Below, piece after piece: positions 18,600 through 28,456 of a stretch of 64,000 bases of DNA. A program made the position numbers and the translations under genes. The DNA is taken from assembly GCF_900104155.1 (NCBI RefSeq), contig NZ_FMYB01000014.1:30357-94356 (forward strand). The letters are read 5' to 3'. The stretch comes from Butyrivibrio sp. INlla16 (lineage in GTDB: Bacteria; Bacillota; Clostridia; Lachnospirales; Lachnospiraceae). Position 1 is the first letter of the stretch; every line of letters starts with the position of its first letter. The notes under the pieces are model-generated. The model was given only the letters and a program-made list of their open reading frames with translations, did not search any database and was not told where the DNA came from.

Positions 18600-19985
18600 A
18601 TGTATCAGATAAGCTTTGATAATCCAATAAACGTATATTTCATCGGCATCGGCGGCATCTCAATGAGCGGCCTCGCCATGGTACTTGCCGACAGAGGCTT
18701 CAAGGTCAGCGGCTCTGACAGAGCAGAGTCCGATGTAACAGAGAATCTTGAAAAGGCCGGAATTAAAGTCTACATCGGGCAGAAGGCAGATAACCTCACT
18801 GCAGGCGATAAGCCGGAGCTGGTGGTTTACACTGCTGCCATTCATCCCGACAATCCCGAGTTTGCAAAGTCAAAGGAACTCGGAATACCGATGCTGACAA
18901 GAGCTGAGCTTCTCGGCCAGATAATGAAGCATTACTATCTTCCTATTAATGTTGCGGGAACACATGGTAAGACCACTACAACCGCAATGGTCTCCAAGAT
19001 CCTTCTTGAGAACAACATGGATCCCACCATTTCAATCGGAGGAAATTTAAAGGACATCGGCGGCAACATCAGAATCGGTGCTTCCAAATACTTCGTAACC
19101 GAAGCCTGCGAATACACCAACAGCTTCCTCAGCTTTTTCCCGGGAGTCGGAATTATACTGAACGTGGATGCGGATCACCTCGACTTCTTCAAAGATCTTG
19201 ATGATATCAGGAACTCTTTCCACAAGTTTGCGGCTCTCATTCCTGAGGACGGAACTCTTGTCATAAACGGAGAGATCCCGAACCTGTCAGGACTTACAGA
19301 CGGCTTAAAGTGTAGCATAAAGACCTACGGTTTTACCGATGAATTCGACTACTATCCTACAGATATAACCTACGATGATTTCGGAAACGCTTCTTTCACT
19401 ATTAATAGAAGAGACGGATCATCCTTCGGTGTAAGCCTCAAGGTACCCGGAAAGCACAACGTAGGCAACGCCCTCGCTGCAGCTGCTGCAGCCGACGTAT
19501 TTGATGTTCCCGAGGCAGAAATCGCCGTAGGACTTTCCTCCTTTACAGGAACCGGAAGGCGCTTCGAATACAAAGGATGTGTAGACGGACTCACAATCAT
19601 CGACGACTATGCGCATCATCCGACAGAGATAGCTGCGACACTCAGTGCTGCGAAAAATTATCCGCATAAAACTCTCTGGGTAGTTTTCCAGCCTCACACC
19701 TTTACAAGGACAAAGGCACTGATGGACGAGTTTGCAAATGCTCTTCTGCCTGCGGACAAGCTCATAATCGCTGACATCTATGCGGCCAGAGAGACCGACA
19801 ATCTGGGAATCAGCTCCAGAACCTTAAAGGAAAAAATCGAATCCCTCGGACATGAATGTTTCTATTTTCCGTCCTTTGATGAGATAGAAAAATTTCTTCT
19901 GCAAAATTGCACGAAGGATGACATGTTGATAACCATGGGGGCAGGGAATGTGGTAGATATCGCCAATGACCTTTTGGGGCTTTGA
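18600..19985 (+). CDS. murC: UDP-N-acetylmuramate-L-alanine ligase MurC
   Basis: 461 aa from the ATG at 18600, preceded by AAAGGA at seven bases. The N-terminal Rossmann-like domain begins VYFIGIGGISMSGLA, the ATP loop is NVAGTHGKTTTTAM (about residue 115), and ALAAAAAADVFDVPE and DDYAHHPTEI are family segments. It adds the first alanine of the peptidoglycan stem peptide to UDP-MurNAc. It stands alone with its own promoter; the 270 bases after it, 19986-20257, contain no gene. Confidence 0.96.
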   Translation: MYQISFDNPINVYFIGIGGISMSGLAMVLADRGFKVSGSDRAESDVTENLEKAGIKVYIGQKADNLTAGDKPELVVYTAAIHPDNPEFAKSKELGIPMLTRAELLGQIMKHYYLPINVAGTHGKTTTTAMVSKILLENNMDPTISIGGNLKDIGGNIRIGASKYFVTEACEYTNSFLSFFPGVGIILNVDADHLDFFKDLDDIRNSFHKFAALIPEDGTLVINGEIPNLSGLTDGLKCSIKTYGFTDEFDYYPTDITYDDFGNASFTINRRDGSSFGVSLKVPGKHNVGNALAAAAAADVFDVPEAEIAVGLSSFTGTGRRFEYKGCVDGLTIIDDYAHHPTEIAATLSAAKNYPHKTLWVVFQPHTFTRTKALMDEFANALLPADKLIIADIYAARETDNLGISSRTLKEKIESLGHECFYFPSFDEIEKFLLQNCTKDDMLITMGAGNVVDIANDLLGL

Positions 19986-20257
19986 TTTTCCACTCTATCC
20001 ACTTACACCTTATGCAATTAAATCGAAATTCCATGTGGATAACATCCGCTGACATCATCTGGCCACCGCCTCTTGATTCAGCGGATTTTTATAAAAAATT
20101 TATAAAATAATCCACGTTATCCACATTGTCCACAAGGTTTCGAAAATGTTTAAGCTCAGTCCCCGCCTGACATTTCTTCGTCACTTTTCCCATTTGCAGT
20201 CGGCCCTCTTCGGTGTATAATTCAAAACGAATTAGAGAAAAAATATGAAAAAAGTGG

Positions 20258-21301
20258 GTGAAGCAACACATGATGGGGCGAGTAACTATCAATCAAAATT
20301 CTATGATGTCAACGACATCACTTTCCAACATTTTTATAGATGAATATCTTGCGGATGCTAACGATGCTCAGATAAAGGTCTACCTTTATCTGCTTCGTAT
20401 GATGTGCTCAGGCATGGCTACAAGTGTTTGTGACCTTGCCGATAAATTTAACTACACTGAGAAGGATGTTCAGCGGGCCCTCAGGTATTGGGAGGAACTG
20501 GGGCTTATATCCCTCGAGCTCGACGGTTCAGGCATGCTCGTTGGGATTCATATGCAGGACATTTTTCCCAAAAAAGCTGCAAAGATCACAGGTCTGCATT
20601 CTGTACGCACACCTGAGCACGAAGCACCATCAAGATACTCTGTAGTGAAAAAAACACCGGAGAAAAAAGCACATCACAAGGACAATCCTCAGATGCTTTT
20701 CGTGGCTGAACAGTATTTCGGAAGAACACTCAACAGCAGCGAGATCAAGACAATCTACTACATTCAGGACACGCTTGAATTCTCCGAGGATCTTCTTGAC
20801 TACCTTCTTCAGCACTGCGTAGGCAAGGGGAAAACTGATTTCGATTATGTACGCAAGGTAGCTATGGCATGGCATGAAAAGGGAATCACATCTCCCGAGC
20901 AGGCCGCTCTCGAGATCACAGCCACCAGAACCGCGTATCAGATAATGAAGGAGCTCGGAATGCAGAACGCTCCGACTCCAACAGAGCTTCAGTACTTCGA
21001 CAGATGGCAGGATGAATACGGCTTTTCCCTCACCATCATCACTGAGGCCTGCAGACGCACCGTTCTTCAGACACAGGTTAAGCGCGTTCAGTACTGTGAC
21101 GGCATCCTGAAGAGCTGGTTCAAGGCAGGAGTTAAGGCTCTCTCCGATGTAAAGGCACTCGACGGAGCCTTCGGAAAAGAGACAGCCCGCAAAGAGAGCT
21201 CCCGCAAGGCAGAAGCCGTAAAAACCAATAACCGTTTTCATCAATTCAAGCAAAATGATTATGATCTATCCAGTCTTGAGAATCAGTTACTTGATAATTA
21301 G
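20258..21301 (+). CDS. dnaD: DnaD-domain primosome/replication protein
   Basis: Up to 347 aa. The N-terminal half has a winged-helix DnaD-like fold (KVYLYLLRMM, EKDVQRALRYWEELGLI), and residues around 145-215 form the C-terminal DnaD/DnaB2 domain (YFGRTLNSSEIKTIYYI, then YVRKVAMAWHEKGI). DnaD helps load the replicative helicase in Firmicutes. The start is uncertain: GTG at 20258 or the ATGs at 20270/20273; none has a strong ribosome site. The gene is 21 bases upstream of the DnaI-like gene, as expected for a functional pair. Confidence 0.85.
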   Translation: MKQHMMGRVTINQNSMMSTTSLSNIFIDEYLADANDAQIKVYLYLLRMMCSGMATSVCDLADKFNYTEKDVQRALRYWEELGLISLELDGSGMLVGIHMQDIFPKKAAKITGLHSVRTPEHEAPSRYSVVKKTPEKKAHHKDNPQMLFVAEQYFGRTLNSSEIKTIYYIQDTLEFSEDLLDYLLQHCVGKGKTDFDYVRKVAMAWHEKGITSPEQAALEITATRTAYQIMKELGMQNAPTPTELQYFDRWQDEYGFSLTIITEACRRTVLQTQVKRVQYCDGILKSWFKAGVKALSDVKALDGAFGKETARKESSRKAEAVKTNNRFHQFKQNDYDLSSLENQLLDN

Positions 21302-21322
21302 TCAGGAAGGTAGGGCAGAATT

Positions 21323-22291
21323 ATGGCATTAACAAATACTCAGTACGACGAAATAATGCACGATTATGAGACGCTTCGCACCATTAAGCGCCGCGAGCTC
21401 ACCAAGCGCATCAAGTACGTAGAGCAGCATGTTCCCGGATACCTTGTACTCGAGCAGGAAACAGGTAAGAGAAGTGCCGCCTTCGGCCGCAGACTTTTAA
21501 ATGGCGAGAAGCTGGACAGATCCGAGCTCCACAGACAGCTCGTTGAAGTCTCCGAGCAGAAAAAGAGCCTTCTTCGCGAAGCCAATCTGCCCGTAGATTA
21601 CCTTGAGATGCAGTATGAGTGTCCCCTTTGCAAGGACACCGGCTATGTTGGCAGTGAAAAATGCTCCTGTTTTAAGCAGAGAGTTATAGAGCGTCTCTAT
21701 GCCCAGTCCAATATCAACAGACTCGCTGAGGACGCCAATTTTGACCTCATGTCCGAGGAATATTATACGGGTGAAGACCTGGATCACTTCCGCGGAGCTG
21801 TTAAAACTTCCAAAGAATTTATTAAGAATTTTGAAACTTTATACCCAAATCTGCTCTTTTATGGTACAGTTGGTACTGGTAAATCGTTCCTTTCAATTTG
21901 TATAGCCAAGGAGATACTGGATATGGGGCATTCCGTGCTGTATTTCAGCGCTGCTTCCCTGTTCTCGCTTTTGCAGACCAACTCCTTCGATTTTAAAAAG
22001 TCGGATGAGCTGCGCACACTCCTGGATGACCTGTACAACACTGAGCTTCTCATTATCGATGATCTCGGAACCGAGCATGTTACCAATAACTCGATTCCGC
22101 AGCTTTTCACCTGTATTAATGAGAGACTTATCAGGAACAAATCTACCATAATCACTACTAATTTTTCATTGGACGATATCAAGTCCATGTATTCTGAGCG
22201 CGTATCCTCGAGAATTGCGAGCACGTATCATCTGTGCAAGCTTACAGGCAGGGATATACGCATCATGAAAAAGGTCCAGAACAGAAAGTGA
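21323..22291 (+). CDS. dnaI: DnaI/DnaC-like helicase loader ATPase
   Basis: 322 aa. A zinc-finger-like segment CPLCKDTGYVGSEKCSCFK near residue 100 is followed by an AAA+ domain with Walker A FYGTVGTGKSF, Walker B LLIIDDLGTE and sensor TIITTNFSL. These features fit DnaI, which loads DnaB-type helicase at the origin. GGAAGG precedes the ATG. It is placed between dnaD and prs on one probable transcript; the cognate helicase gene is at 37464-38822 in this window. Confidence 0.88.
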   Translation: MALTNTQYDEIMHDYETLRTIKRRELTKRIKYVEQHVPGYLVLEQETGKRSAAFGRRLLNGEKLDRSELHRQLVEVSEQKKSLLREANLPVDYLEMQYECPLCKDTGYVGSEKCSCFKQRVIERLYAQSNINRLAEDANFDLMSEEYYTGEDLDHFRGAVKTSKEFIKNFETLYPNLLFYGTVGTGKSFLSICIAKEILDMGHSVLYFSAASLFSLLQTNSFDFKKSDELRTLLDDLYNTELLIIDDLGTEHVTNNSIPQLFTCINERLIRNKSTIITTNFSLDDIKSMYSERVSSRIASTYHLCKLTGRDIRIMKKVQNRK

Positions 22292-22303
22292 GGAATTTTG
22301 GCA

Positions 22304-23494
22304 ATGCCAAGACGTGAAGAAAAACGTAACCTTGAAACAATCCCCGTTGGTTCTCTGGGAATTATCCCACTCAAGGGGTGCAAGACACTGGGGGAGAAGG
22401 TTGATTACTATCTTGTGAAATGGCGCCAGGAGCGCGAGAACGAGCACAAGGGCAGCCTTGCATTTACAGGTTATGAGCGCCCGTCCTATCTTCTTAAAGC
22501 CGAGGTTCCGAGATTCGGAAGCGGCGAGGCCAAGGGTGTTATCAAGCAGTCAGTCAGAGGTGATGACCTCTACATCATGGTCGATGTATGTAACCATTCA
22601 TTAACTTATTCACTTTTTGGAAAAGAAAATCATATGTCTCCTGACGATCACTATCAGGATCTCAAGAGAATTATCGCAGCCGTAGGCGGTAAGGCGAGAA
22701 GAATCACAGTTATCATGCCTTTCCTCTACGAGAGCCGCCAGCATAAGCGCTCCTCAAGAGAATCTCTTGACTGCGCAATCGCTCTTCAGGAGCTTGTGAG
22801 CATGGGTGTTGATAACATAATCACCTTCGACGCTCACGATCCCAGAGTACAGAACGCAATCCCGCTCAACGGATTCGAGACAGTTCGTACCACTTATCAG
22901 TTTATAAAAGCACTTTTGAGAAATATCAAGGATCTCAAGATTGATTCAGATCACATGATGGTCATCTCCCCCGACGAGGGCGGAATGGGCCGTGCAATCT
23001 ATCTTGCAAGTGTCATGGGTCTCGATGTAGGAATGTTCTACAAACGCCGCGACTACACTCAGGTTGTAGACGGACGTAACCCCATCGTATCACATGAGTT
23101 CCTCGGAACCTCCGTTGAGGGCAAGGATGTCATCATTGTTGACGACATGATCTCCTCCGGCGAGAGTCTCATCGATGTAGCCAAGGCTCTGAAGCAGAGA
23201 AAAGCAGCTCACATCTACGCTTTCTCAACCTTCGGCCTCTTCACCAGCGGTCTTGAGAGATTCGACGAAGCCTACAACGAAGGCCTCATCGACAGAATCC
23301 TCACCACCAACCTGATCTACCAGACTCCCGAGCTTCTCTCCAGAGAATGGTACATCAGCTGCGATATGAGTAAGTACATTGCTTACCTCATCGACACACT
23401 CAACCACGACGCATCCATCAGCGACCTGCTTAATCCGGTTGAGAGAATTAATAGCATCATTGCCAGATATAATAATGGCGAACTTGATAATTAA
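22304..23494 (+). CDS. prs: Ribose-phosphate pyrophosphokinase, long clostridial form
   Basis: 396 aa from the ATG at 22304 with GAGG ten bases before; a TTG at 22298 is the alternative. Motifs include FLYESRQHKR, FDAHDPRVQN and the PRPP loop VIIVDDMISSGES. It makes PRPP from ribose-5-phosphate and ATP for nucleotides, histidine and tryptophan. The N-terminal 60 residues and a longer central part exceed the usual 315-aa length; this long form occurs in clostridia. Rib-5-P supply may link with rpiB at 28457. Confidence 0.9.
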   Translation: MPRREEKRNLETIPVGSLGIIPLKGCKTLGEKVDYYLVKWRQERENEHKGSLAFTGYERPSYLLKAEVPRFGSGEAKGVIKQSVRGDDLYIMVDVCNHSLTYSLFGKENHMSPDDHYQDLKRIIAAVGGKARRITVIMPFLYESRQHKRSSRESLDCAIALQELVSMGVDNIITFDAHDPRVQNAIPLNGFETVRTTYQFIKALLRNIKDLKIDSDHMMVISPDEGGMGRAIYLASVMGLDVGMFYKRRDYTQVVDGRNPIVSHEFLGTSVEGKDVIIVDDMISSGESLIDVAKALKQRKAAHIYAFSTFGLFTSGLERFDEAYNEGLIDRILTTNLIYQTPELLSREWYISCDMSKYIAYLIDTLNHDASISDLLNPVERINSIIARYNNGELDN

Positions 23495-23500
23495 AAAGGA

Positions 23501-23530
23501 AGGCCTGCGAGCGTTGCTCGCAGGCCTTTT
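23501..23530. terminator. Bidirectional rho-independent terminator
   Basis: Stem AGGCCTGCGAGC, loop GTT, exact complement, then TTTT on the plus strand and CCTTCCTTTTTAATT on the minus strand. It separates prs from the converging large membrane-protein gene. Confidence 0.85.
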
Positions 23531-23531
23531 A

Positions 23532-26090
23532 TTAATTCTCTACCCCCGGTAAGTATGTGACGAAGTGATTTCCGTTGTTCTCAAACAAGTTGTTGGAGTC
23601 TTCTCTTCCGAACTTGTAGACTCTTCCGGTGGTGGGTTCCATGAGAACCGTGTTCATCTCATTGAAGCCGATGATAAGTAGGCTGCTGCCGTCGTTTAAG
23701 GTTGCCATGACGGGGATGTCCTGGTTTACATAATAGAGCATCGCTTCCATCTTGCAGCCATCGAGTTCTAGAACCTTGGCATTCACGAGACTTTCACTCA
23801 AAATATCAACAACAGTTTTGCCCTGTTCCAGCATAGAATCAACGTTAACATTGATTCCTCTGTGCTGGAGGATCATATCAAGGCAGACACTTGTTGAATT
23901 CTCGGCGGTCATATTCTCTCTGGTCTCAGCCAGATTGGTTATATACATAATCTGATTTGAAGTCAGCAGGTTACCTCTAACCCAGACATACTGGTTGATG
24001 TCGTTTACTACAACTCCAGCAGCGTCATAGGCATCGTTAACTGCTTCGGCAGGGTTGTCATAGATACTCTTTAAACCATTCAGACCGTAGACAAAATAGT
24101 AGGGATTATCATCCATGCTTCTGTCAGAGTCTATCTGCACATCTCGGCTTCCCTCAAACAGTGTCATATTGGGAGTCTGCAGAATAAGTGACTTCTTCTT
24201 AACATTACTCTTGACGTTTATCTGCGTGATATTCTTGTAATTCTCGGTTGCAGCAACAGATATGAAATTACTTCCAACCTCTTTTTTCAGAGTACTCATG
24301 ATCTGGTCGTCTATGAGCTCATCATATAACTGGCTGCCCTCATTCCACTGTGCACGGGAAAGCCTAATAACGTTATCTTCAATACGGACACCGGTCACAA
24401 CGCCCTGGTCGGGGCTGTAATTTTCCAGAATATTACCATCGCTGTCTACGATATGAATGCTGTGCATTCCATATACCGTACTTCCCATGCGGTCACTGTG
24501 CACATCATATTCATGCGCCATACCATACACGAGATCCTCACCCATAAAACCAAGAACCTTCACAAAATCACCGCTCTCAGCTTCAATATCGGAAGTAACC
24601 TGGGTGCTGAGATTCATGATCTGCACCGTCTTTTTATCTTCTGAATGCCATGCAATAATACTTCCCGATTCAGAAATGCAGTATCTGTCCTCAGACAGAT
24701 TTTCGATGAGCTTCTTCTGGCTTCTGGAATCCAGGTCGATCATATACACATCACCATCGAGCTTTATGAAAAGCGCACCGCTTGTACTTATATAGAGCAC
24801 CTTCTCAGAATAAGACCTTATGATATCCTGATGAAGTTTGGATGAGATAAACGCCATCTCCTCTATAGTATTTAGCTGTGAATCATACTTATAAACGGCA
24901 TTACCCACATAACCCTCATGGTCTCCGCGGTTCATATAGCCAGAAACCACGAATTCAACATTTCCGGCCTCATCCACGCTCAGAATATGAATCGTATTAC
25001 CCATAAAGGTTGCGCGGTCATCAGTATATTCATCATTATAAAAACCGAAAACCAGAGCGATTTTGTTACCCGTGCCGTTGTAAACGTAGAGCCTGTCCTC
25101 ACTTACAAAAGCGAAAACACCGCCGCCATCGCTCTCCTTCACGGTAACGTTCGGATCGGTGATCCACAAGCTGATAACATTGTCCGTAATATCCGAAGTG
25201 TCCGCATTGAACACATAATTCATCGTTCTGTCAAAATTGAGGAGGTAAATTCTATCGGAAGTATATCTGATTCTGTAAGCCTCTTCTACGTTATAGAGCT
25301 TCTCTGTGCCGTCCTCGATTTTCTGAGTCACCTGATAATCAAGCACAATTATGGAAGTCTGGGGATGCACATCCCTTACAAAAACCTTGGGATCTGTGCG
25401 CCCTGCGATGTTGAGCCCGCCCCAGGTCACCTGCTCGTAGCTGCTGTTGATCGTAACATGACTAAATGAAGTATTGTCTCCGTCTGCATTGGACTCCAGG
25501 TACTTAGCAAGTTCCTCCGAGTGTTCCGCATTATTAAAAGTCATATTCGAGAAATTCAGCGCAAAATCAACGATTTCTCTGGTATGATAAGCGTTATCCT
25601 CTTCGGTCCAGATAACCCTCTCATAATATCTTGCAGTTTTGCCGTTTACATTTGCCAGAATAACAAGTATGTACTCTTTTCCCGGATCAATAAGATCCTT
25701 CATCTGGAATTTTCCCTTGATAATATCCCCGTCCTGCGAGTAATCGGTGATATCCGAGTTCTCAACCAGGCTGTTACCCGAGACCTGTCTGACCTCAAAT
25801 TTCAAATCAGAGATGCTCTCACCATAGGTGTTCATCTGAAAAGAAATCGTTCTCTGCGCATCGGTAGGCATAATCTCCCCGTGCATGTGCGCAACATCCA
25901 TCTCCTGCGCATAGCCGTGGAGCATATTTATCTGTTTTCCGCCCGATTCAAAGGTCACTGTGGGAAAAGTGGGCGCACCCATCCTGGCAGTCATATCAAC
26001 TGTCTCAACATTGGTGAAATGCCCAATAAGAAGAAGTGAAACAATAAAAACAACGATTGTATATATAATCTTGATGATTGTTTTTTTCAT
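23532..26090 (-). CDS. Large membrane-anchored extracellular protein with degenerate C39-peptidase-like C-terminus
   Basis: 852 aa. Residues 5-24 form an uncleaved signal anchor (IIKIIYTIVVFIVSLLLIG). Most of the protein is beta-rich, with WD/propeller-like strands (for example YVYNGTGNKIALVFG and ALFIKLDGDVYMIDLD). The last 123 residues follow the layout of a C39 papain-like peptidase (CLDMILQHRGI, then IPVMATLNDGSSLLIIGF, then MEPTTGRVY), but the catalytic Cys position is Ser and the GH histidine is absent, so I expect binding rather than cleavage. Neighbours are envelope genes. The specific function is unknown. Confidence 0.7.
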   Translation of the reverse strand: MKKTIIKIIYTIVVFIVSLLLIGHFTNVETVDMTARMGAPTFPTVTFESGGKQINMLHGYAQEMDVAHMHGEIMPTDAQRTISFQMNTYGESISDLKFEVRQVSGNSLVENSDITDYSQDGDIIKGKFQMKDLIDPGKEYILVILANVNGKTARYYERVIWTEEDNAYHTREIVDFALNFSNMTFNNAEHSEELAKYLESNADGDNTSFSHVTINSSYEQVTWGGLNIAGRTDPKVFVRDVHPQTSIIVLDYQVTQKIEDGTEKLYNVEEAYRIRYTSDRIYLLNFDRTMNYVFNADTSDITDNVISLWITDPNVTVKESDGGGVFAFVSEDRLYVYNGTGNKIALVFGFYNDEYTDDRATFMGNTIHILSVDEAGNVEFVVSGYMNRGDHEGYVGNAVYKYDSQLNTIEEMAFISSKLHQDIIRSYSEKVLYISTSGALFIKLDGDVYMIDLDSRSQKKLIENLSEDRYCISESGSIIAWHSEDKKTVQIMNLSTQVTSDIEAESGDFVKVLGFMGEDLVYGMAHEYDVHSDRMGSTVYGMHSIHIVDSDGNILENYSPDQGVVTGVRIEDNVIRLSRAQWNEGSQLYDELIDDQIMSTLKKEVGSNFISVAATENYKNITQINVKSNVKKKSLILQTPNMTLFEGSRDVQIDSDRSMDDNPYYFVYGLNGLKSIYDNPAEAVNDAYDAAGVVVNDINQYVWVRGNLLTSNQIMYITNLAETRENMTAENSTSVCLDMILQHRGINVNVDSMLEQGKTVVDILSESLVNAKVLELDGCKMEAMLYYVNQDIPVMATLNDGSSLLIIGFNEMNTVLMEPTTGRVYKFGREDSNNLFENNGNHFVTYLPGVEN

Positions 26091-26198
26091 TATAAATCCT
26101 TATGCCTTAATTCCATTGACTTCTTACACTCATCGCGGTAATATTTTTCTAACTTAAAAACGTCAGATAAAAGCGCAAGTGCGCAGATAGGGGGAATC

Positions 26199-26678
26199 AT
26201 GAGTTACCCTGTTCTATATCGTAAACGTATTATTCCGAATGAATGCATTCTGCTAAAGGACGACCGTATCCTGCAATGTGATGATAACACCATTGTCACA
26301 GCGTGGGAAGCGATACACCCACGGTCCGATTTGTCACACGGCTATTCCTGTTATTATTTAAAACGCGGTTATAAGATCAGCAAGTTTTATCGTGCTGACT
26401 CCAGTCTCATGTACTGGTACTGCGATATAGTCGAATATCAGCAGGGCCCCGAGGAAAATTCCATCGTAACCCTGGATCTTCTCGCCGACGTAGTCATCTA
26501 CCCCGACGGCAAAATCCGCATCCTCGACCTGGATGAACTGGCTGAGGCCTTCGAGCAGAAGCTTATTGATGAAAAACAGCTCAAGACCGCGCTTCATTCA
26601 CTGGGGAATCTGATGGATGCGATTTATGAAAATAGTATCTCGACGCTTGAGGCGCCGATAATTAAAGCGTTACGTTAA
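26199..26678 (+). CDS. DUF402 family protein
   Basis: 159 aa. The central YWYCDIVEYQ, LDLLADVVIYPDGKIRILD and DELAEAFEQ segments are the DUF402 signature, with the conserved acidic and tyrosine residues of the metal-binding pocket. Family members include nucleoside diphosphate phosphatases and RNA-related proteins, so a phosphohydrolase role is plausible. A GGGGG tract precedes the ATG. The gene ends overlapping the convergent hydrolase gene by four bases. Confidence 0.85.
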   Translation: MSYPVLYRKRIIPNECILLKDDRILQCDDNTIVTAWEAIHPRSDLSHGYSCYYLKRGYKISKFYRADSSLMYWYCDIVEYQQGPEENSIVTLDLLADVVIYPDGKIRILDLDELAEAFEQKLIDEKQLKTALHSLGNLMDAIYENSISTLEAPIIKALR

Positions 26679-27892
26679 TAGAACACATGCCCGCCGATAT
26701 TGATTCCGGTAAGCCCCGGAATCGGAGTTCTGAAATAAACGCAGTTTCCTACGTTTGTTGCGCCGCTCATAGCGGCATCTGCTGCCTGATAGCAGGCCTC
26801 GTTTGCATCTCCGTTTGCAAGCGCAAGCGCGAGTCTTCCGCTACCCACGGGTGAAAACTGTGCATTCTGGTAAATAACACCTACAACTGTATCAGGATAA
26901 ACAGAGCTAAGCACTCTGTTGATAACAACCGCTCCAACGGCGACTTTTCCCTCGTAGGGTTCTCCACCCGCCTCGCAATATATCAGATTTGCCAGAAGAT
27001 ATCTATCTCCTTCCGCAAACTGAACATCCGAAATATTTCTCCACTTTGACTTAGCAGCCAATTTTGACAGACGAATTTCCTCAGCGAGCTTCGCCTCAAG
27101 AGCCTTTACATCGGCATTCTGCTCAGCTACCTGATTTTCATACTCCTTCGCCTTGCTCTCGATATTCTTGGCCTCTTCTTCTGCGGTCGAGATATTCTTC
27201 TTGTATTCACTTATGCTGCCACTGGTCTTGCTGACAAGCCCCGATACGCGGCTCTGCTCAGCCTCAACTTCAACCTTACACTGATCGAGCTCAGTCTTCT
27301 CTGACTGAAGAGTCTTCTCTTTCTCATCAATCTGCGCACAGGTCTGCTTGTACTGATCAAGCATCTTCCTATCGTAGGAAGAAAGAGACGCAACATAACT
27401 GCTATGATTAAGAAAATCCGCAAAGCTGCCCACATCCGTCAGCATATCCATGAGCATGAAGCTCTCCTTTTCATAGATAAACTGCACACGCTTCTTCATC
27501 GCTGCGTACTGGGCATCCTTAGTGCTGATTGCGGCCTCAAGCTCAGCCTGGGTCGTGTTGATCTCATCGGTCTTGGCATCGATCTGATTTTCAAGATCCG
27601 AAAGATTGTTGCTAACCTCCGTAAGCTGACTGTTCAGGTCGTCGAGCTTATTCTCAAGAACGCTCTTTTCCTGATGCAGATTGGAAATATCTTCCTTCTT
27701 GTCATCGAGCTGATCCTGAGTCTCACTCAGCTGTCCCTTGGTCTCATTGAGTTTGTCCTTTGCTTCCCGCAAAGCTTTCTTAGTCTCCTCGGTCGCCTTA
27801 ACTGTAGTTCCCGCACTCCCCCAATTTATGCACAGAACTATCGCCATTGTTACTGCGACGAGCCGCATGACTCTACCCCAATAACTTTTCAC
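26675..27892 (-). CDS. Secreted coiled-coil cell-wall hydrolase (PcsB/CwlO-type N-terminus, SleB-type C-terminus)
   Basis: 405 aa starting with GTG at 27892, preceded by AGAGGA. Residues 8-34 are a signal peptide (VAVTMAIVLCINWGSAGTTVKA). Residues 35-275 are a long coiled coil with heptads of Leu/Glu/Lys. The C-terminal 120 residues form a SleB/Hydrolase_2 domain: YLLANLIYCEAGGEPYEGKV with the catalytic Glu, then VINRVLSS and QNAQFSPV. This type cleaves peptidoglycan; the coiled coil likely controls it through an FtsEX-like partner, which is inference. A 14-bp gap separates it from the dCMP deaminase upstream. Confidence 0.9.
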   Translation of the reverse strand: MKSYWGRVMRLVAVTMAIVLCINWGSAGTTVKATEETKKALREAKDKLNETKGQLSETQDQLDDKKEDISNLHQEKSVLENKLDDLNSQLTEVSNNLSDLENQIDAKTDEINTTQAELEAAISTKDAQYAAMKKRVQFIYEKESFMLMDMLTDVGSFADFLNHSSYVASLSSYDRKMLDQYKQTCAQIDEKEKTLQSEKTELDQCKVEVEAEQSRVSGLVSKTSGSISEYKKNISTAEEEAKNIESKAKEYENQVAEQNADVKALEAKLAEEIRLSKLAAKSKWRNISDVQFAEGDRYLLANLIYCEAGGEPYEGKVAVGAVVINRVLSSVYPDTVVGVIYQNAQFSPVGSGRLALALANGDANEACYQAADAAMSGATNVGNCVYFRTPIPGLTGINIGGHVFY

Positions 27893-27906
27893 TGGTTTTC
27901 CTCTGA

Positions 27907-28389
27907 TTATATTTCTATGTGTATGTTCTTACCTGACCTGCTATAAGGATAATACTTCACTCCCGCCGCATCGAACATCTTCTTGGATGCTCTTGTTGCA
28001 GCTGAGGTGCTGTATTTATCGCTGTCATACACAACAGTCCTTATGCCGGCCTGAATTATTGCCTTTGCGCATTCATTACAGGGAAAAAGAGATACATAAA
28101 GCTTAGCCCCTTCAAGGCTGCCGCCTCTGTAATTTAAGATGGCATTGAGCTCACTATGGGTTACGAAGGGATATTTTGTGGCAAGCTCATCCTCGCCGTC
28201 CCTTTCCCACGGAAAATCATCATCATCACAGCCAATCGGGAAACCGTTGTAGCCCATGGATAAAATCTTATTATCCTCGCTGACAATACATGTTCCCACC
28301 TGCGTGTTGGGATCCTTGGAGCGCATAGCTGCAAGCTTTGCAACACCCATGAAATACTCGTCCCAGGAAATGTAATCTTCTCGTTTCAT
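27907..28389 (-). CDS. Deoxycytidylate (dCMP) deaminase, ComEB-like
   Basis: 160 aa. The zinc site is formed by HSELNAIL (His and catalytic Glu) and PCNECAKAII (two Cys); DPNTQVGTCIV is the family N-terminal motif. It converts dCMP to dUMP for thymidylate synthesis. GGAGG lies upstream of the ATG at 28389. A dispersed hairpin repeat follows the upstream side. Confidence 0.94.
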   Translation of the reverse strand: MKREDYISWDEYFMGVAKLAAMRSKDPNTQVGTCIVSEDNKILSMGYNGFPIGCDDDDFPWERDGEDELATKYPFVTHSELNAILNYRGGSLEGAKLYVSLFPCNECAKAIIQAGIRTVVYDSDKYSTSAATRASKKMFDAAGVKYYPYSRSGKNIHIEI

Positions 28390-28403
28390 ACTCTTCCTCC
28401 TTT

Positions 28404-28455
28404 CCCCTCATCCGTCAGCTTCGCTGACACCTTCCCCCAAGGGGAAGGCTTTTTT
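28404..28455. repeat. Double-hairpin dispersed repeat, copy 3, with T-tail
   Basis: CCCCTCATCCGTCAGC, loop, GCTGAC, then CCTTCCCC-CAA-GGGGAAGG and TTTTTT. The second stem with its T-run can terminate transcripts on the plus strand. It lies between rpiB and the dCMP deaminase gene. Confidence 0.8.
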
Positions 28456-28456
28456 C

